Part shown: one piece after another, positions 34,371-34,407 of the stretch | Layout: each line of letters begins with the position of its first letter | Position numbering within the stretch: the first letter of the stretch is position 1 | Translations under genes and position numbers: made by a program | Origin: Chlorokybus atmophyticus | Taxonomy: Eukaryota; Streptophyta; Chlorokybophyceae; Chlorokybales; Chlorokybaceae | Reading direction: 5' to 3' | Assembly: GCA_009103225.1 (NCBI GenBank) | Contig: RHPI01003009.1 | Coordinates: 687,510 to 721,916 of the forward strand | Length of the DNA: 34,407 nucleotides | Notes under the pieces: generated by a model | Databases searched by the model: none | The model's input: only the letters and a program-made list of their open reading frames with translations | Told to the model about the DNA's origin: nothing

Positions 34371-34407
34371 ATTAAATGATGATACACACAATGTACGTAT
34401 GTACTCG

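Overview
The window looks like a nuclear scaffold piece from a plastid-bearing eukaryote, most likely a green alga. Its genes are split by short GT-AG introns (about 54-270 bases). One gene encodes an FKBP with a chloroplast/twin-arginine (thylakoid lumen) leader, and another encodes a DCD (Development and Cell Death) domain, a fold typical of the green lineage. I cannot name the species. Two single-N junctions (2846 and 9461) mark contig joins, and at least the first is flanked by a visible overlap artefact.

Layout. 1-3766: a tRNA-like sequence with a T-run, then a decayed coiled-coil gene on + that is crossed by a poly-G/N junction. 4228-6998: a decayed copy of a multi-copy, element-like ORF family ending in a Cys-rich CXC-like block. 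7335-8325: a possible small membrane-protein gene on minus. 8326-10668: mostly non-coding, containing an exact 327-base copy of the 3' end of the DCD gene right after the N at 9461. 10669-15818: the host-gene island, with a lumenal FKBP (minus, 5 exons), a 56-residue single-pass membrane protein (+, 2 exons) and the DCD protein (+, 7 exons, 681 aa).

16670-24519 is a transposon graveyard. It holds a LINE-like C-terminal fragment, a 563-base hAT-type MITE with an 8-base target duplication, a dead pogo-like transposase (18862-20280, minus), and a nearly intact 3325-base pogo/Tigger element (21178-24502) with perfect 17-base TIRs, a TA duplication, a three-exon DDE transposase on minus and a PCNA-binding-like QTRLSEFF tail. 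That element appears to sit inside a TA-flanked MITE.

25514-33030 holds a YqaJ-type exonuclease gene fused to SH3/KOW-like segments, a clean four-exon 186-aa coiled-coil/acidic protein gene on minus, and a Plavaka-like (CACTA/CMC superfamily) transposase on +. The transposase is bracketed by two clusters of palindromes related to G(T/G)ACCAT..ATGGT(A/C)C. 33.1-34.4 kb holds a second tRNA-like sequence and an AT-rich stretch bounded by GACTGTC/GACAGTC inverted motifs.

The most unusual biology is in the mobile elements: a Plavaka-like transposase in what looks like an algal genome with palindromic subterminal arrays, a pogo element with several perfect hairpins upstream of its gene, and a YqaJ-family protein whose catalytic Glu is replaced. 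Exon models were read by eye from splice consensus, phase and protein continuity; none was checked against transcripts.
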